Shown: positions 1-9,355, counted from the stretch's first letter. The stretch: DNA of 40,382 nucleotides from Nesterenkonia sp. F (GCF_000220985.1 NZ_AFRW01000085.1:1-40382), one strand, 5' to 3'. The notes: generated from the sequence alone by a model not told the origin. Numbers and translations are program-made.

Positions 1-33
1 CGTCGTCGCCCGCGGGCCGTGGTCAGGCGAGGA

Positions 34-408
34 TCAGCTGTGGTCCTCGTCGGTGCTCTGCTCGTCGGCCGGCTCGGTCGACGGCGCCGGGGTGAGCACA
101 TGCTGGACCGCCGCCAGCTGCACGTCCACCCGGTCGCCGGAGCTGAACTCGAGACTCACGCGCTGCCGCTCCTCGTCGCGGACGGCCACAGTGCCGACCA
201 TGCCGCCGGCCGTGGCCACCTCCGCGCCGACCACTGCGCCGCTGACCGCGGCCGCCTGGGCGTCCTTCATCTTCTTGCCCCGGCGGAAGGTCAGGATCAT
301 GAAGATGGCCAGGATGGCGATCATGATCAGGATGAAGGGGTCGAAGCCACCGGCGCCGCCGTCGCCGCCGGCGGCGAGGATCTGGGTCGAGATCGTCAGT
401 GCGTTCAC
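34..408 (-). CDS. yajC: Preprotein translocase subunit YajC
   Basis: This 124-residue protein is the small accessory subunit that associates with SecDF at the Sec translocon in the cytoplasmic membrane. The N-terminal segment contains one strongly hydrophobic helix (about residues 22-40, FDPFILIMIAILAIFMIL), followed at once by a basic patch (RRGKKMKD) and a soluble YajC domain with GGMVGTV and a VDVQLAAVQHV segment. The acidic tail (EPADEQSTDEDHS) is typical of actinobacterial forms. The start is GTG at 408 with no clear Shine-Dalgarno sequence. It lies 156 bases downstream of ruvB on the same strand, the usual ruvCAB-yajC-secD order, and secD would follow outside the window. The first 33 bases of the window hold no recognisable gene. 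Confidence 0.93.
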   Translation of the reverse strand: MNALTISTQILAAGGDGGAGGFDPFILIMIAILAIFMILTFRRGKKMKDAQAAAVSGAVVGAEVATAGGMVGTVAVRDEERQRVSLEFSSGDRVDVQLAAVQHVLTPAPSTEPADEQSTDEDHS

Positions 409-564
409 AGGTTCGGGCCAATCTGTCGAGGGGTCGTCTCGGTCCGGGCACCGCCCGGATGCTCCGTGCCGGACGTGCGAGCCGGCCCGGCCGGGCCGCC
501 GATGCGCTCCCCGGGGCGGGGACGATCATCAGCCGGCACCTCTGCCATTCAACCGACGAGACTA

Positions 565-1718
565 TCAGCCCTCGGTGGTCGGCCCCGGAGCGCTCGCCGA
601 ACGTCCGCTGTGAGCGGACGACGGCGAGGCCTGCGGCGACGACGCCGTGGAACCGGGGCCGCCGAGCGGCGCACCCTGCTCCGGCGGCTCGAGTCCCAGG
701 TGTCGCCAGGCGCCCTCGGTGGCCACCCGGCCGCGCGGCGTGCGCGCCAGCAGCCCTTCGCGGACCAGATAGGGTTCGGCGACGGTCTCCACCGTCTCGG
801 TCTCCTCGCCGACCAGGATGGCCAGCGTCGAGAGCCCCACCGGGCCTCCGCGGAAGGTCGAGCACAGCGCCTCGAGCACGGCACGGTCCAGGCGGTCCAG
901 TCCCCGCCGGTCCACCTCGTAGGTGTCCAGCGCCGCCGCGGCGGCGTCGACGTCGACCAGATCGACCCCGTGCACGAGCGCCCAGTCGCGCACACGCCGC
1001 AGCAGCCTGTTGGTCACCCGCGGCGTACCCCGCGAGCGGGAGGCGATCTCGGCGAAGCCGACGTCGCTGACCTGCACCTGAAGCAGCTCCGCCGAGCGGC
1101 GCAGCACATGCTCGAGCTCCCCCACGCCGTAGTACTCCAGGTGGCCGGTGAAGCCGAATCGGTCGCGCAGCGGCCCCGGCAGCAGCCCGGCCCGGGTGGT
1201 CGCCCCGACCAGGGTGAACTGCGGCAGATCCAGCGGGATCGAGGTGGCTCCCGCCCCCTTGCCGACGACGATGTCGACGCGGAAGTCCTCCATCGCCATG
1301 TAGAGCATCTCCTCGGCCGGCCGCGCCATCCGGTGGATCTCGTCGACGAAGAGCACCTCCCCCTGGTCAGCGACGAGAGGATCGCGGCGAGGTCGCCGGC
1401 GTGCTGGATCGCCGGACCGGAGGTCACCCGCAGGGAGGCGTCCATCTCCGCGGCGATGATCATCGCCAGCGTCGTCTTGCCCAGCCCCGGCGGACCGGAG
1501 AGCAGCACGTGGTCCGCCGCCGCGCCGCGCAGCCGCGAGGACTGCAGCACCAGCGAGAGCTGGTGGCGGACCGTCTGCTGGCCGACGAAGTCCTCCAGCG
1601 TCTTCGGCCGCAGCGCGGCCTCCATCGCCTTCTCCTCCGGCATCGGCGCAGAGTCGACGACCTCGCGCGACGGGTCGCGCCCGTCCGCCGATGCCGCGGG
1701 AGGCTCCTCTGCGCTCAT
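565..1718 (-). pseudogene. ruvB: Holliday junction DNA helicase RuvB, frameshifted
   Basis: RuvB is the hexameric AAA+ motor that drives branch migration of Holliday junctions with RuvA. The first part (start 1718) reads [10 protein letters not shown]..., then [10 protein letters not shown] and Walker [11 protein letters not shown], up to [12 protein letters not shown]. The frame is then lost. The rest continues in another frame from about 1365 with the Walker B segment LFVDEIHRM, sensor GATTRAGLL and the winged-helix C-terminus ending at 565. Adding one G to the five-G run on the coding strand (plus strand about 1359-1363) restores [15 protein letters not shown] and gives about 384 residues, the normal length. 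No other damage is visible, so a homopolymer sequencing error is as likely as a real mutation. The ATG overlaps the ruvA stop by four bases (ATGA), indicating translational coupling. Confidence 0.9.
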
Positions 1719-2347
1719 CGGGACGGGCCTCCCAGACTGCGCAGCGTCTGCCGGAGCACCTCGGAGACGGCGGCCTCGGCGAGCTCGGGCCGGGCCTGAA
1801 GTTCCTTCTCCACTGCGATGCGGGCGTCCTTCTCGGTCCAGCCCAGCGAGGTCAGCGCCTCGCGCACCTGCGCACGGACCTGCTCGCCGTCGGCCTCGGC
1901 CTCGGCGGAGCCGCCGTCGGAGGAGGGCTCCTCGGGAGGCTGCTCGATGACCAGCTTGCCGGCCAGCTCCAGCAGGATCCGCTGGGCGGTCTTCTTCCCG
2001 ATGCCCGGCACGCGGGTGAACGCCGCAGTGTCGGACTCGGCGATGGCCGCACGCACCTCGGCCGGCGTGTGCACGCTCAGCACCGCCAGCGCGAGCCGCG
2101 GGCCCACGCCGGAGATGGAGAGCAGGCTGGTGAAGATCTCCCGCTCGCCGGCCTCGGCGAAGCCGAAGAGCAGCGGCGCGTCGTCCTGGCGCGGCACGAA
2201 GCTGGTCAGCAGACGGGCCTCGGAGCCGGTCCGCAGCTCGGTCAGGGTCTGCGGCGTCGCGCTCACCTCGAGCCCGAAGCCCGAGACCTCGACCACGGCA
2301 TGGTCGAGCCCCACCTGCAGCACCTCGCCGCGGATCGAAGAGATCAT
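1715..2347 (-). CDS. ruvA: Holliday junction DNA helicase subunit RuvA
   Basis: RuvA binds four-way junctions as a tetramer and loads RuvB. The 210-residue protein starts [23 protein letters not shown], the typical OB-fold N-terminus. It has the helix-hairpin-helix segments [16 protein letters not shown] and [22 protein letters not shown], then an acidic linker and the C-terminal RuvB-contacting domain ([16 protein letters not shown]). The reading frame extends 21 codons further upstream, but the ATG at 2347 is chosen because it matches the family start and has GAGGAA upstream. The stop overlaps the ruvB start. Unlike its two partners this gene is intact. Confidence 0.96.
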   Translation of the reverse strand: MISSIRGEVLQVGLDHAVVEVSGFGLEVSATPQTLTELRTGSEARLLTSFVPRQDDAPLLFGFAEAGEREIFTSLLSISGVGPRLALAVLSVHTPAEVRAAIAESDTAAFTRVPGIGKKTAQRILLELAGKLVIEQPPEEPSSDGGSAEAEADGEQVRAQVREALTSLGWTEKDARIAVEKELQARPELAEAAVSEVLRQTLRSLGGPSR

Positions 2348-2486
2348 CGTCCACCATTCCTCGTCGTCCGGCGGCGGACGGGCCGTCCGTCGGCGGGCGA
2401 CGTCGCTCATCGGCGCCGATCGAGCGCAGCGCCGTCGGGCATCGTCATCAGAGTCGTCGGGACATCATTCGCAGATGTCTTCGAAC

Positions 2487-2492
2487 AGCCTA
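2487..2492 (-). promoter_or_regulatory. Candidate -10 box for ruvAB
   Basis: On the minus strand the sequence is TAGGCT, the commonest -10 form in this window. Its first three bases are the TAG stop codon of ruvC. It would start transcription about 130 bases before ruvA, giving ruvAB a promoter of their own as well as readthrough from yebC-ruvC. No good -35 box is visible, and I found no actinobacterial SOS box (GAAC-N4-GTTC) nearby. Confidence 0.4.
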
Positions 2493-3234
2493 CCGTCGTC
2501 GATCGGCTCGTCGCGGGTCAACGCGCCCAGGAGTCCCCGGAGCACCGGGAGACGCCGGCGAGGACCGGCCGTTCGCGGCGCGCCGCTCGGCCTCGGCCCA
2601 GGCCCGCTGGGCCGGGGTGGCCTCGCGCGGCTGCCGCGCGGCGGCCTGCTGGGCGGCAGTCCGCGCGCCCTGGTGGGTCCGCGTGCCGGCGGACATGTCG
2701 TGCCGCGTGCCGACGCCGGACCGCCAGGCGTGGCAGATGGCCACCGCATAGGCGTCGGTGGCGTCCACCGGCTTCGGCAGCTCGTCCAGCTTGAGGATCC
2801 GCTGGACCATGCGGGCGACGGCGTCCTTGGCCGCCGAGCCGTCGTCGGTCACCGCCGCCTTGACCTCCGACGGGGTGTGCCAGGCCACGGGGATGCCCCC
2901 GGGCGGCCGCGGCGGCGATGACCACGCCCGAGGCCTGAGCGGTGCCCACCACCGTCGGCGCGTTGTTCTGCGCGAAGACGCGTTCGATGGCCAGCACGTC
3001 GGGCGCATGGACGTCGAGCAGCCGCTCGGCGGCGCGCTGGATCGCCAGGATGCGGGACGCCAGGTCCTGGTCGGAACGCGTGCCGGCGACCTCGACGGCC
3101 ACCGAGGCGCCGGTGCGGTCCGGCTGCATCTCCACCACGGCGAAGCCGCAGCGGGTCAGCCCCGGGTCGACGCCGAGGATGCGCTGGGCGACCAGCGACC
3201 CCCCGGCGGTCCCGCGCACCGGCGCGGCGCCCAT
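2490..3234 (-). pseudogene. ruvC: Crossover junction endodeoxyribonuclease RuvC, frameshifted
   Basis: RuvC is the dimeric Mg-dependent nuclease that cuts Holliday junctions. The first part reads [18 protein letters not shown] (first catalytic Asp) and [29 protein letters not shown] (catalytic Glu). The frame is then lost at a run of five G on the coding strand (plus-strand C run 2896-2900). In the other frame it continues as [17 protein letters not shown] and [17 protein letters not shown] with the last catalytic aspartates. Removing one G gives ARGIPVAWH and a protein of about 247 residues, whose last 70 or so form a low-complexity tail longer than usual. The ATG overlaps the yebC stop (TGATG), so the start is secure. 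All active-site residues survive, so sequencing error is a strong alternative to true inactivation. Confidence 0.9.
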
Positions 3235-3992
3235 CAGCTCTCGGCGTCGAGCGCGGCCATCGTCTCCGCGCTCAGATCGGCATTGGTGTGGATGTTCTGC
3301 ACGTCGTCGACGTCCTCGAGGACGTCGTAGATGCGCAGGAACTTCTTCGCCGCGGCCAGGTCGAGGTCCACCGAGACGTCGGAGACGAAGGCGACCTCGT
3401 CGTTGTCATGCTCGATGCCGGCCTCGCGCAGCGCGTCGACGACGTCGCTGAGGTCCTGCGGCTCGCAGCGGATCTCGAAGGTCTCGTCGTTCTCGATGAC
3501 GTCGTCCACGCCGGCCTCCAGGACCGCGGCGAGCACGTCGTCCTCGGACATGCCGTTCTTCGGCAGCGTGACGATGCCGCGCCGCTGGAACATGTAGGCC
3601 ACCGAGCCGGGGTCGGCCATCGTGCCGCCGGCGCGGTTGACCGCAGTGCGCACCTCGGAGGCCGCCCGGTTGCGGTTGTCGGTGAGGCACTCGACCATCA
3701 GCGCCGAGCCCTGGGGACCGCGGACCTCGTAGAGGATCTCCTCGTACTCCACCGCATCGCCGGTCAGTCCGGCGCCGCGCTTGATCGCGCGATCGATGTT
3801 GTCGTTCGGCACCGAGTTCTTCTTGGCCTTCTGGACCGCAGTCTCCAGCGCCGGGTTGCCGTCGGTGTCGGGGCCTCCGCTGCGCGCGGCCACCTCGATC
3901 TGCTTGGTGTAGCGCGCGTTGATCTTGGCCCGCTTGGCATCGACCGCCGCCTTGCGGTGCTTGGTGTTGGCCCATTTCGAATGGCCGGCCAT
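3234..3992 (-). CDS. yebC: YebC/PmpR family protein (TACO1-like translation or transcription regulator)
   Basis: The 252-residue protein begins [21 protein letters not shown], the signature of the YebC/TACO1 family. Family members act as DNA-binding regulators or, as shown for some, help ribosomes through proline stretches. Which applies here cannot be read from the sequence. Conserved blocks include [34 protein letters not shown] and [13 protein letters not shown]. The length is normal. GGAGAA precedes the ATG. It is the first gene of the yebC-ruvC-ruvA-ruvB-yajC run, a very common arrangement in actinobacteria, and its stop overlaps the ruvC start. Confidence 0.95.
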   Translation of the reverse strand: MAGHSKWANTKHRKAAVDAKRAKINARYTKQIEVAARSGGPDTDGNPALETAVQKAKKNSVPNDNIDRAIKRGAGLTGDAVEYEEILYEVRGPQGSALMVECLTDNRNRAASEVRTAVNRAGGTMADPGSVAYMFQRRGIVTLPKNGMSEDDVLAAVLEAGVDDVIENDETFEIRCEPQDLSDVVDALREAGIEHDNDEVAFVSDVSVDLDLAAAKKFLRIYDVLEDVDDVQNIHTNADLSAETMAALDAES

Positions 3993-4118
3993 AGTTCTCC
4001 GTTCTCGACGAGGTGGAAGACAGGTCCGCGCCGGGGGTGCGGCGCCTGCCGGGCGGGCGCACCGTGGCCGGTGCCGCGCCGCACCGGGCGCGCTCCCCCG
4101 GCGTCGAGTCTGCGCCCC

Positions 4119-4124
4119 AGCCTA
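4119..4124 (-). promoter_or_regulatory. Candidate -10 box for the yebC-ruvCAB operon
   Basis: TAGGCT on the minus strand, in the 224-base gap between pgsA and yebC. It predicts a start of transcription near 4112 and a leader of about 120 bases. The -35 region is not clear. Confidence 0.4.
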
Positions 4125-4216
4125 CCGTCGTCGGCGTGTCGATGCCGAAGCGCGCGCAGCGACGGCGCCGACGCCGGCTGGTCAGCGTCCCGTCGGCATC
4201 CCCGCCGGCCTCGGGG

Positions 4217-4828
4217 TCAGCCCTGCTCAGCGGCCTGGGAGCGCACGGCGAGGATCCGCTGGAGGACGGTGGCCGCCGAGGCGGCGGCCAGCACGCACAG
4301 CACCACCAGCAGCACCGTCGCCGGCAGGCCCAGCCCGGTGAACCCGGTGAAGACGAGCGTGACCACCAGCCGCTCGGTGCGCTCGGCGAGTCCGACGTCG
4401 GCGGTGAAGCCCAGCGACTCCGCCTTCGCCCGCACATAGGAGACCAGATGGCCCAGCACCAGGCAGGCGCCGGCGGCGACGCCGATGCCCGGCTCGCCGC
4501 CGACGGTGAACGCCCAGATCAGCAGGCCCAGGAAGATCGACCCGTCCTGCAGGCGGTCCAGGGTCGAGTCCAGGAAGCCGCCCAGCACCGAGGCGCTGTC
4601 GGTGCTGCGCGCCAGCAGACCGTCCAGCAGGTCGGAGAAGATGAACACGGTGATGAAGACCGTGCCCCAGAACAGCTGGTCCAGCGGATAGAGGGTCAGC
4701 GCGCCCAGGCACACCCCGGCGGTGCCGACCAGGGTGACCATGTTCGGCGTGATGCCCAGCCGGCGCAGCAGCTCCGCGACCGGGCCGAAGACCCGGGCGG
4801 CGGCGCGCCGGGCGCGGCGCGAGAACAT
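4217..4828 (-). CDS. pgsA: CDP-alcohol phosphatidyltransferase, probable phosphatidylinositol phosphate synthase
   Basis: This 203-residue membrane enzyme condenses CDP-diacylglycerol with an alcohol phosphate. In actinobacteria the homologue at this place (after thrS and the HIT gene) uses inositol phosphate to make phosphatidylinositol phosphate, the precursor of PI and mannosides. The catalytic motif is complete: DLLDGLLARSTDS followed by GGFLDSTLD, matching D-x2-D-G-x2-A-R-...-G-x3-D-x3-D. Several hydrophobic helices flank it. The ATG overlaps the stop of the HIT gene (TGATG), indicating coupled translation. The inositol specificity is inferred from context. Confidence 0.9.
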   Translation of the reverse strand: MFSRRARRAAARVFGPVAELLRRLGITPNMVTLVGTAGVCLGALTLYPLDQLFWGTVFITVFIFSDLLDGLLARSTDSASVLGGFLDSTLDRLQDGSIFLGLLIWAFTVGGEPGIGVAAGACLVLGHLVSYVRAKAESLGFTADVGLAERTERLVVTLVFTGFTGLGLPATVLLVVLCVLAAASAATVLQRILAVRSQAAEQG

Positions 4829-5508
4829 CAGCGCGACCGCCCGTCGCCGGCGGATGCGTCGTCGGCAGGCGCCGCGTCGTCGGCCTGTCGGGCGGCGACG
4901 GTCTCCTCCGCCTGCTCCCAGGCGTCGCGGATCATCGCGTGGGTCTCCCCCAGCGTCTGCGCCATGTTCTTGGTGCGGGCGATGATCGGCAGGAAGTTGC
5001 CGTCGCCGCCCCAGCGCGGGACCACATGCTGGTGCAGATGCGCCGAGATCCCGGCGCCGCCGACCTTGCCCTGGTTGATGCCCAGGTTGAACCCGCCCGG
5101 CTCGGCGGTCGCCCGCAGAGCGGTCATCGCCACCTGGGCCAGCCGGGTGAACTCCACCGTCTCGGCGGGCGTCAGGTCGGTCAGGTCGGCCACATGGCGG
5201 TAGGGGCAGATCAGCAGATGTCCGGGATTGTAGGGGTACAGGTTGAGCAGCACGTAGCAGGTCCGGCCGCGATGGACGATCAGCGCCTGCTCGTCCTCGC
5301 GCCGGGGCCCCTCGCAGAAGGGGCAGTCCGCGGCCGAGGACACCTGGTCCTGGCCGCGCTGCATGTAGGCGATCCGATGCGGATTCCAGAGTCGCTCGAA
5401 GCCGTCGGGCACGCCGGCGGGGGTGAAGTCGTCCTCACCGCCGCCGGCGACGTCCTCGACCGCATCGCCGTCGTCCGCGCTCCCGCCGGGCTGCCGCTGG
5501 CTCCCCAC
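4828..5508 (-). CDS. HIT family hydrolase (possible Ap4A phosphorylase/hydrolase)
   Basis: A 226-residue histidine-triad protein. Such enzymes bind nucleotides and hydrolyse or phosphorolyse substrates such as diadenosine polyphosphates. The catalytic motif is HLHQHVVPRW, preceded by GGFNLGINQGKVGGAGI. A CPFC pair near residue 63 may bind zinc. The core covers about residues 36-200, with acidic and alanine-rich tails on both sides. The start is GTG at 5508, supported by GGAGGT inside the end of thrS and by the six-base gap from the thrS stop. Its position between thrS and pgsA is conserved in actinobacteria. The natural substrate cannot be told from the sequence. Confidence 0.9.
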   Translation of the reverse strand: MGSQRQPGGSADDGDAVEDVAGGGEDDFTPAGVPDGFERLWNPHRIAYMQRGQDQVSSAADCPFCEGPRREDEQALIVHRGRTCYVLLNLYPYNPGHLLICPYRHVADLTDLTPAETVEFTRLAQVAMTALRATAEPGGFNLGINQGKVGGAGISAHLHQHVVPRWGGDGNFLPIIARTKNMAQTLGETHAMIRDAWEQAEETVAARQADDAAPADDASAGDGRSR

Positions 5509-5514
5509 CGCCGA

Positions 5515-7563
5515 TCAGACCTCCCGCTGCTCGATCGTGGTCACGATGCGCTCGATCGCCTCCTCGACCGGCACCTGGTTCTCCTGCTCGCCGTCGCGGA
5601 AGCGGAAGGAGACCGCGTCGGCGTCGTGGTCGTCACCGCCGGCGATGAGCACGAACGGGACCTTGTCCTTGGAGGCGGTGCGGATCTTCTTCGGGAAGCG
5701 TTCGGTGCCGTCGTCGAGCTCGGCGCGCACCCCGCGGGTCTTGAGCCGCTTCACGATCTCGGCCAGGTAGTCGTTGAACGGCTCGGCCACCGGGATCGCG
5801 CGCACCTGCACCGGCGCCAGCCAGGCCGGGAAGGCCCCCGCGTAGTGCTCGACGAGCACACCCATGAACCGCTCGATCGAGCCGAACTTCGCCGAGTGGA
5901 TCATCACCGGCTCCTGTCGGCTGCCGTCGGCGGCCTGGTACTCCAGCCCGAAGCGGGTGGGCTGGTTGAAGTCGTACTGGATGGTCGACATCTGCCAGGT
6001 CCGGCCCAGCGCATCGCGGGCCTGCACCGAGATCTTCGGGCCGTAGTAGGCCGCGCCGCCGGGGTCCGGGACCAGCTCGAGGCCGGTGTCCTCGGCCACC
6101 CGCCGCAGCACGTCGGTGGCCTGCTCCCACTGCTCCTCGGTGCCGATGAACTTCTCCGAGTCCTCGTCCCGGGTGGAGAGCTCCAGGTAGAAGTCGTGGA
6201 GCCCGAAGTCGCGCAGCAGCGAGAGGACGAAGCCCAGCAGGTGCTCGACCTCGGCCGGCGCCTGCTCGCGGGTGACGTAGGAGTGCGAGTCGTCCTGGGT
6301 CATGCCGCGCACGCGGGTCAGCCCGTGCACCACGCCGGACTGCTCATAGCGGTAGACCGAGCCGAACTCGAACATGCGCAGCGGCAGCTCGCGGTAGGAG
6401 CGGCCGCGCGAGCGGTAGATCAGGTTGTGCATCGGGCAGTTCATCGCCTTCAGGCGGTACTCCTGCCCCTCCTTGGTGACGTTGCCCTCGGCGTCGCGCT
6501 CCTCGTCGACATGCAGCGGCGGGAACATCGAGTCCGCGTAGTACGGCAGGTGGCCCGAGGTGTGGAAGAGCACGTCCTTGGAGATGTGCGGGGTGCCGAC
6601 GTACTCGAAGCCCTCCTCGATGTGCCGGCGGCGGACGTAGTCCTCCATCTCGCGCTTGATGATCCCGCCCTTGGGGTGGAACACCGGCAGGCCCGAGCCC
6701 AGCTCGTCGGGGAAGGAGAACAGGTCCAGCTCGACGCCGAGGCGCCGGTGGTCGCGCCGCTCGGCCTCGGCCAGCCGCTCCTTATAGGCCTTGAGGTCGT
6801 CCTTGGTCGGCCAGGCCGTGCCGTAGAGCCGCTGCAGCTGCTGGTTGTTCTGGTCGCCGCGCCAGTAGGCGGCGGCCGAGCGCATCACCGCGAAGGCATT
6901 GGCGATCAGCTTGGTGTGCGGCAGATGCGGGCCGCGGCAGAGGTCGGCCCAGACCCGCTCGCCGTTCCGGTCGACGTTGTGGTAGATCGTGATCTCCCCG
7001 CCGCCGACCTCGACGCCGGCGCCCTCGGCGGTCTCGTCGGCGTCGTCGCCGGCGCCCAGCAGCTCGAGCTTATAGGGCTCGTCGGCCATGGCCCGCTTCG
7101 CCTCCTCCTCGGAGACGACCTCGCGCTCGAAGCGCTGGCCCTGGTTGATGATCTTCTGCATCGCCTTCTCGATCGTCTTGAGATCCTCGGGCGTGAAGGG
7201 CTCGGCGACGTCGAAGTCGAAGTAGAAGCCGTCGGTGACGTAGGGCCCGATGCCCAGCTTGGAGCCGGGGAAGAGCTGCTGGACCGCCTGGGCCATGACG
7301 TGCGCGGCGGAGTGGCGCAGCACGTTCAGCCCGTCCTGCTCAGCGACGTCGACCGGCTCGACGGCGGCGCCGGCGGGAATCTCGCGGGAGAGGTCCTGCA
7401 GCTCGCCGTCCACCCGCATGACCACTGTGGTCTTCTGGTCCGCGAACAGCGCGGCGCCGGTGGTGCCCGCCTCGACGCTGGTCTCCTCGCCGGAGACGGT
7501 GATGGTCATGCTCTCGGTCCCGGCGTGCTGCGACGCGGGGCTGGCGGACACGTTCTCGGACAC
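5515..7563 (-). CDS. thrS: Threonine--tRNA ligase
   Basis: ThrRS charges tRNA-Thr. The 682-residue protein shows the TGS domain (about 19-85), the editing domain with [12 protein letters not shown], the second additional domain, and a class II catalytic core. Zinc ligands appear in KAMNCPMHN, in the His of VVHGLTR and in [13 protein letters not shown]. The class II motif 2 region is [15 protein letters not shown]. The anticodon-binding domain ends the protein. The start is GTG at 7563, with AGGAG about 13 bases upstream. An internal ATG at 7509 (MTITVSG) is a possible shorter start. First gene of the thrS-HIT-pgsA run. I saw no T-box structure in the leader of about 115 bases. Confidence 0.97.
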   Translation of the reverse strand: MSENVSASPASQHAGTESMTITVSGEETSVEAGTTGAALFADQKTTVVMRVDGELQDLSREIPAGAAVEPVDVAEQDGLNVLRHSAAHVMAQAVQQLFPGSKLGIGPYVTDGFYFDFDVAEPFTPEDLKTIEKAMQKIINQGQRFEREVVSEEEAKRAMADEPYKLELLGAGDDADETAEGAGVEVGGGEITIYHNVDRNGERVWADLCRGPHLPHTKLIANAFAVMRSAAAYWRGDQNNQQLQRLYGTAWPTKDDLKAYKERLAEAERRDHRRLGVELDLFSFPDELGSGLPVFHPKGGIIKREMEDYVRRRHIEEGFEYVGTPHISKDVLFHTSGHLPYYADSMFPPLHVDEERDAEGNVTKEGQEYRLKAMNCPMHNLIYRSRGRSYRELPLRMFEFGSVYRYEQSGVVHGLTRVRGMTQDDSHSYVTREQAPAEVEHLLGFVLSLLRDFGLHDFYLELSTRDEDSEKFIGTEEQWEQATDVLRRVAEDTGLELVPDPGGAAYYGPKISVQARDALGRTWQMSTIQYDFNQPTRFGLEYQAADGSRQEPVMIHSAKFGSIERFMGVLVEHYAGAFPAWLAPVQVRAIPVAEPFNDYLAEIVKRLKTRGVRAELDDGTERFPKKIRTASKDKVPFVLIAGGDDHDADAVSFRFRDGEQENQVPVEEAIERIVTTIEQREV

Positions 7564-7686
7564 TTGGAACGGTTCTCCTCACGGTTCGACCGATGCTGGC
7601 GATTCTCCCCCGGGCGAGGGCCGTGCGGCGCGACGGCCGACGCCGGCGACAGCGGTCGCGGACGACGCGCACGGGGGTCGCCGACG

Positions 7687-7692
7687 ATTCTA
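7687..7692 (-). promoter_or_regulatory. Candidate -10 box for thrS
   Basis: TAGAAT on the minus strand, in the 181-base gap between nei and thrS. It predicts a leader of roughly 115 bases before the GTG start. The -35 region is not obvious. Confidence 0.4.
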
Positions 7693-7744
7693 CGGGACGC
7701 ATCCTCGGCATGCGTCGTCGAGGCCCGCCGCCCGGGTCTCCGGC

Positions 7745-8656
7745 TCATCCCTGGCAGCCGGGGCACCAGTACAGCGAGCGCCCCTGCAGCTCGCGCACCG
7801 CCAGCACCGCGCCGCAGCGCAGACAGGGCGTGCCCTGGTGCTGGTAGACCCAGTGGCGCCGGGCCGGGTCGTGGCGCGACGCGTCCTCGGGCCGCAGCGT
7901 GCGGATGACGCCCTCGGCGACGCCGTCGCGCAGCTGGACGCCCAGGCGTCGCCAGAGTGCGGCGACCGATTCCGCGGACAGGTCGGCGGCGGGGAGGCTC
8001 GGGTCCAGCCGCTCCAGGAAGAGCGACTCGGCCCGGTAGATGTTGCCCACGCCGGCGATGATCGACTGATCCATCAACGCCTGGGCGATCGGGATCCTGC
8101 GCCGGGCCAGGCGGCGGGCGAAGGCCTCGAGTCCCGAGGGGCCGCCGTGCGGCCGCCCCTCGTCCGGCGGCGCGGCGTCGGACTGCTCGCGGAGCGGATC
8201 CGGACCCAGCCGGGCGACGACGCGCTCGTACTCCGGCACGCTGAGCACGGCGCAGGTCGCCGGTCCTCGCAGATCGGCCCAGCCGTGCTCGGTGCGGAGG
8301 CGGGCGCGCACCGCACCGCGCGGCGGTTCGGGGATGACCCAGCCGTCCTCGTCGCGACGCACCGTCGGGGGCTCGAGCCGGGCCCGCGGGGCGCCCAGCG
8401 TCGGGGCTCCGGCGAAGTGCTCGTCGCCGCGGAAGCTGACGGCGCCGTAGAGCCCGAGGTGGACCTGCCAGATGTCGGCGCCCAGATGGACGAAGAGCTG
8501 CTTGCCCCAGGCCTCGGCGCGCTGCGGAACGCGTCCGTCGAGCCGCCCCGCCCCGGCGGCGAAGCGTCCCTGGGGCGAGCTGACGCGCCAGAGCCGGCCG
8601 ACGAAGAGATCCTCGATCTGGGCGGCCAGGCGGTGGAGAGTATGACCTTCAGGCAT
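7745..8656 (-). CDS. nei: Fpg/Nei family DNA glycosylase, endonuclease VIII type
   Basis: This base-excision repair enzyme removes oxidised pyrimidines and cuts the abasic site. The start MPEGHTLHRLA carries the catalytic Pro and Glu. MPEGH, rather than MPELPE, is typical of Nei. The helix-two-turn-helix region contains QALMDQSIIAGVGNIYRAESLF. The C-terminal zinc finger is complete, with CLRCG and WCPGC at the very end. Length 303 residues, slightly long owing to a linker around 155-170. It follows rpiB by 21 bases on the same strand, so the two are probably co-transcribed. No strong ribosome site is visible. Confidence 0.93.
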   Translation of the reverse strand: MPEGHTLHRLAAQIEDLFVGRLWRVSSPQGRFAAGAGRLDGRVPQRAEAWGKQLFVHLGADIWQVHLGLYGAVSFRGDEHFAGAPTLGAPRARLEPPTVRRDEDGWVIPEPPRGAVRARLRTEHGWADLRGPATCAVLSVPEYERVVARLGPDPLREQSDAAPPDEGRPHGGPSGLEAFARRLARRRIPIAQALMDQSIIAGVGNIYRAESLFLERLDPSLPAADLSAESVAALWRRLGVQLRDGVAEGVIRTLRPEDASRHDPARRHWVYQHQGTPCLRCGAVLAVRELQGRSLYWCPGCQG

Positions 8657-8677
8657 GCGGTGGACGGTCCGGGAGGA

Positions 8678-9151
8678 TCAGTCCAGGATCTCGCCGGTGC
8701 GCTCGTAGTGGGCGATCTTCCCGAGGCGCCGCGCGTGGCGCTCCTCCCCGCTCCATGCGGCGCTCAGGAAGGCCTCGACGATCGCGGCGGCCTCCTGCAG
8801 GGAATGCTGGCGGCCGCCCAGACCGACGACGTTGGCGTCGTTGTGCTCGCGCGCCAGACGGGCCGTCTCCAAGTTCCACGCCAGCGCCGCGCGGATGCCG
8901 CGGACCTTGTTGGCGGTGATCTGCTCGCCGTTGCCGGAGCCGCCGAGCACGATGCCCAGCGCCTCCCGCCCCTCGGCCTGCTCGGCGGCCACCGCCTCGG
9001 CGGCGCGGAAGCAGTAGGCGGGATAGTCGTCCTCGGCGTCGTAGACCTCGGGGCCGTGGTCGACCATCTCGTAGCCCCGATCCGCCAGGTGCTTCACCAG
9101 GTGGGCGGAGAGCTCCATGCCGGCGTGGTCGGTGGCGATGTGGACGCGCAT
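8678..9151 (-). CDS. rpiB: Ribose-5-phosphate isomerase B
   Basis: RpiB interconverts ribose 5-phosphate and ribulose 5-phosphate in the pentose phosphate pathway. The 157-residue protein begins MRVHIATDHAGMELSAHL and has GIVLGGSGNGEQITANKV and REHNDANVVGLGGRQ. The active-site loop has Glu in GSGNGEQ, where E. coli RpiB has Cys nearby. This is the actinobacterial (mycobacterial-type) variant. AGAGGAA lies upstream of the ATG. It heads a short rpiB-nei unit and shares its upstream region with the divergent OsmC-globin gene. Confidence 0.95.
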   Translation of the reverse strand: MRVHIATDHAGMELSAHLVKHLADRGYEMVDHGPEVYDAEDDYPAYCFRAAEAVAAEQAEGREALGIVLGGSGNGEQITANKVRGIRAALAWNLETARLAREHNDANVVGLGGRQHSLQEAAAIVEAFLSAAWSGEERHARRLGKIAHYERTGEILD

Positions 9152-9193
9152 GTCAGATGAATTCCTCTCGGAGCCGGGAATCGGACCACTGAC

Positions 9194-9199
9194 ATCCTA
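9194..9199 (-). promoter_or_regulatory. Candidate -10 box for rpiB-nei
   Basis: TAGGAT on the minus strand, 42 bases before the rpiB ATG. It lies in the 204-base divergent region shared with the OsmC-globin gene. Confidence 0.45.
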
Positions 9200-9355
9200 T
9201 GCGCACCGAGACCCTGCCGCCGCGTCCTCCGCCGCGCCCCGCTCTCCGCGGCGTCCGGGCTCCCCGAGTCGTCACGGACAGTGCCCTCGGCGGTATCGTG
9301 GGCCCACCCCCGACGACGACCCGAGGCCGTCGCACGATCCCGCCACGAGGAGAGC

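Noticed and set aside
1355-1372. Programmed ribosomal frameshifting in ruvB.
   Set aside because: The G run would allow a -1 slip giving functional protein, but no classical slippery heptamer or downstream pseudoknot was recognised, and ruvC has an indel of opposite sign. Sequencing error is simpler.
2348-2489. An SOS box controlling ruvAB.
   Set aside because: TTCGAA occurs near 2480, but the GAAC-N4-GTTC form of the actinobacterial LexA site is not present.
7564-7744. A T-box leader upstream of thrS.
   Set aside because: No T-box consensus, specifier hairpin or T-tract terminator was recognised in the leader.
4939-7908. A 989-codon open frame on the plus strand across the HIT gene and thrS.
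   Set aside because: It is antisense to clearly homologous genes, has no domain and shows the Arg/Gly/Leu/Val-rich composition of a GC-rich shadow frame.
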